Source: Vespula vulgaris (taxonomy: Eukaryota; Arthropoda; Insecta; Hymenoptera; Vespidae). From it: DNA of 64,000 nt. A program made the translations under genes and the position numbers. The notes under the pieces were generated by a model. That model saw nothing but the letters and a program-made list of their open reading frames with translations. It ran no database searches and was not told where the DNA came from. Shown here piece after piece: positions 61,553-64,000 of the stretch. The first letter of the stretch is position 1. Every line of letters begins with the position of its first letter. The DNA lies in the NCBI RefSeq assembly GCF_905475345.1, contig NC_066586.1, positions 8,159,400 through 8,223,399 on the forward strand. The letters run 5' to 3'.

Positions 61553-64000
61553 TCCCACCGACGCTCTCTACGCCACGATAGAAAGCTTCGAGCACGAACA
61601 GGAAACGCAGAAGGCTCTCGGAGATCTTTAGTGCTATTTAGGTCTCTTCAAACGAGGGCTAGTTGCTTCCGAAGGTCAACCATCCTTTTTTCTTTTTCTT
61701 TGCTGCCTCGCTACTATCTGTCTCGATCGCAGAACTAGAAAGAGAATCCGCGTTCCCTCTATGATTCTAACGATGAAACCGAATTTAGGAAATTTTCTTC
61801 AATTATTTTCACGCTATAGTGGAAAATTTTTTAACGATAACTCCGTCGCGTATCTGATTATATTTTCGTAAAGGTACTATCATTAATCATATTTTAATCA
61901 AGATAGTATCCCCCTCTTCCGTCAAGAGGCTAGGGGACGAGTTTGAAAAGTATTAGAATAATGAGAGAAGTTGTTATAACAAGAACAGGATTAGATTTTT
62001 TCCCGATATTATTTTATCTATCCAAAGTATTTATTCGAAATATCTTATCCATAGTTTTGTTTTCTCGCTCTATTAATCGTAAACGACTTGTTACCATTTT
62101 CTACGTATTTCAAGATCATTTCTAACATTTTTATATCCCTAACTAACGATTTAATAATAATTAAGCAGATACAGAAGTACTACATCTCGTCGTATCGAGT
62201 TACATGTCACACGGTTTTTCAATAAGAAAAATATAACCTGCGATAAGGAAAAGGAACTGGAAAATCAGGCTCCGAACGTCCTGCTTTTATCTTGTTGTTT
62301 CTCTCATTTCTGGATCTTCGAGAAAACAGCAAATTCCAATGACCTGCCTCTTAACGCTTATAAATGTATTAAATTGATGTTCGATAAGCAATTTATCGAT
62401 CGAAATTTACGAATTTATTCGCGAAGCCTTCGGCTACGCTAATGGAACTGTACATCCTAATCAATCATGGGTCGACAAATAGAAAGAAGAAGAAAGAGAG
62501 AGAGACAGTAAGAGAGAGAGAAAGAGAGAAGATATCGTAAAGTCCTCCCTACCACTCTCCTTCTCGAATAACGATGACCTAAGCACTTAACCGATTCTCG
62601 ATACACGAATAGGCGTCTGTACTCGTTCACGTTCGATGATGTACCGCCAAATCCCGATTATCAATCACGAGGAAGTCGGCCATACGCGAAAGCTACTGAT
62701 TTATTGCTTCTTCCCTCGCCTCATCGCGTCCCTCGCTTCTCTAAAATGGAATCCATCTTCTATTTCTTCTTCTTCTTCTTTTTTTTCTTCTTCTTCTTCT
62801 TCTGTTTTGTCTTTGTGTCGTCATCGTCATCGTCACTGTTATCGTCGTGCTATTCGCTTAAATCCTCATGAGAAAATATTCGTCGTCCTGGTTTCGAAGG
62901 ACGAAAAGGGACAATGATAAAAAGAAACATTCATCGATTTTATAAATCGAAATGAAAGATATAGAGAAATTCGCGATCTCTAACATATCTATCTTGAATC
63001 GAAATCCTTCGAAGCGTTCTAATCCATTCGATTAATGACAAATTGAAAAATACGCCTATTAAAGGCCGAATTGCGTAATTAGAGTTGATTCTTCTTCGTC
63101 ATGGCCAGGTGTCTGACTAATTTCAATACCTGTTTATTAAGATAGTTAACTGCTTTGAAAAGTTTTTGCTTTTATAAAGTATATTAACAGGCGTTGTTCT
63201 CTTGTTCGACGTACGCCCAACATAATCGTTTCTCATTTAATTCATCCTTCATCTCGAAAGTTAATATAGAATACTTCGTATTCTCCTTTCTTCGATCTTT
63301 ATTTCGCGCAGTTACGATACAAAGGATATTTGGATGTTAATTCGAATAAAAAAATATAAATAAATCGTTTCGAAAGGAACATACGTTGCGAGATTATTAG
63401 TCAATCCTTGCTGATAAATTTAATTTCGAAAATAGTTCGATGATGTAGAAAAGATAAAGGTAGCTGGGCAGAAATCTGAAAGTATATTGACCTGGGTCCT
63501 CGCGATCTAGAGCATAGATCTCTTTCTCTCTCGCACGCATACTTCCACGTAGGTGATCTATAGATTCTCTCGATGACACGCACACATATAAAATGTATGT
63601 TGTTGTTGTGTATCGACCGGGTAGTCCCGTTTAAAAGTTAAACGATCGTAGTATGCATCAACGTGTTAACGCGCTTGTTCACACAGACGCTTACATAAAT
63701 ATGTGATGACCTCGAGAACTAAGCGGTCGATCCGCGCGCGACTCGTTAGCTCGTTTCCCCTTTTCTCTTCCTCTTCCCTCTCAGCATCCTTTTCCTTTCC
63801 CGTTATATCCCCCTTCTTGTTTCGATCCCCCTTTTTTTTTCATTAATTGTAAGTGTCTAGTTTATCGACCGAGTCATTCTTCTTGCTATTACGTCGCATT
63901 TAATTTCGATTAAAATCACTTCGAAACATAAGATTTCGTTATTTTGTCGAAATTCGAAAAAATTGGATGAATTCTTTTGATGCAAAATTCACTCTTTATT

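Larger units (their letters stand above)
42101..64000. other. CpG-rich, microsatellite-dense region with no confident gene
   Basis: Composition shifts back to moderate GC with frequent CpG. Open frames of up to about 190 codons occur, but they cross CT/GA tracts, overlap on several frames and lack domains. Isolated splice-site-like signals exist (minus donor CAG|GTAAGC at 44,487; plus donor GAG|GTAAGG at 46,510; plus donor ATGAT|GTAAGTA at 51,416) without connecting exons. The stretch could be intergenic or part of a very large intron. Main repeats are listed separately. Confidence 0.5.

Noticed and set aside
1..64000. tRNA genes, rRNA, conserved microRNAs, CRISPR arrays, prokaryotic operons
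   Set aside because: A visual scan for tRNA B-box-like GGTTCGA words found only isolated matches without cloverleaf arms; no familiar insect microRNA seed with a hairpin was spotted; regular repeats present are microsatellites, not spacer-bearing arrays. A covariance-model search would be needed to exclude small RNAs.

Overview
The window looks like nuclear DNA of a hymenopteran insect (ant, bee or wasp). It is AT-rich but rich in CpG dinucleotides outside the genes. It is full of GA/CT and TA microsatellites, has compact spliced genes with short AT-rich introns, and carries mariner-type relics. The taxon is inferred; no sequence here fixes the species.

Only about 10 kb (20.7-31.0 kb) is clearly genic. 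I rebuilt four complete genes exon by exon, with splice sites and reading phases that close. ODAD3/CCDC151 (+, 10 exons, 551 aa) is an outer dynein arm docking protein. RCL1 (+, 7 exons, 373 aa) is an 18S rRNA processing factor. ADAT1 (-, 3 exons, 402 aa) is the tRNA-Ala A37 deaminase. The fourth (-, 6 exons, 292 aa) is an aldo-keto reductase with an intact catalytic tetrad. RCL1 and ADAT1 converge with 130 bp between stop codons, and the aldo-keto reductase stop lies 61 bp before the ADAT1 start. RCL1 and ADAT1 are both RNA-maturation genes, but I see no evidence that the cluster is a functional unit.

A short minus-strand exon at 18,046-18,154 has an upstream in-frame stop, a good start context, a signal-peptide-like sequence and a consensus GTAAGT donor. 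It is probably the first coding exon of a secreted or membrane protein gene whose remaining exons lie to the left, so 1-18 kb may be a long first intron. That region holds microsatellites, a decayed mariner (6,469-6,990) and degenerate tandem repeats, but no exon I could confirm.

From 31 to 64 kb I find no confident coding exon. The stretch 34.3-42.1 kb is a very AT-rich desert with long TA and TACA repeats. From about 42.1 kb to the end the DNA is more GC-rich, CpG-rich and crowded with GA/CT tracts; it could be intergenic or a large intron. ODAD3 intron 8 holds a 178-bp tandem duplication and a 196-bp mariner-type MITE with TA target duplications. I recognised no rRNA, tRNA or CRISPR by eye.
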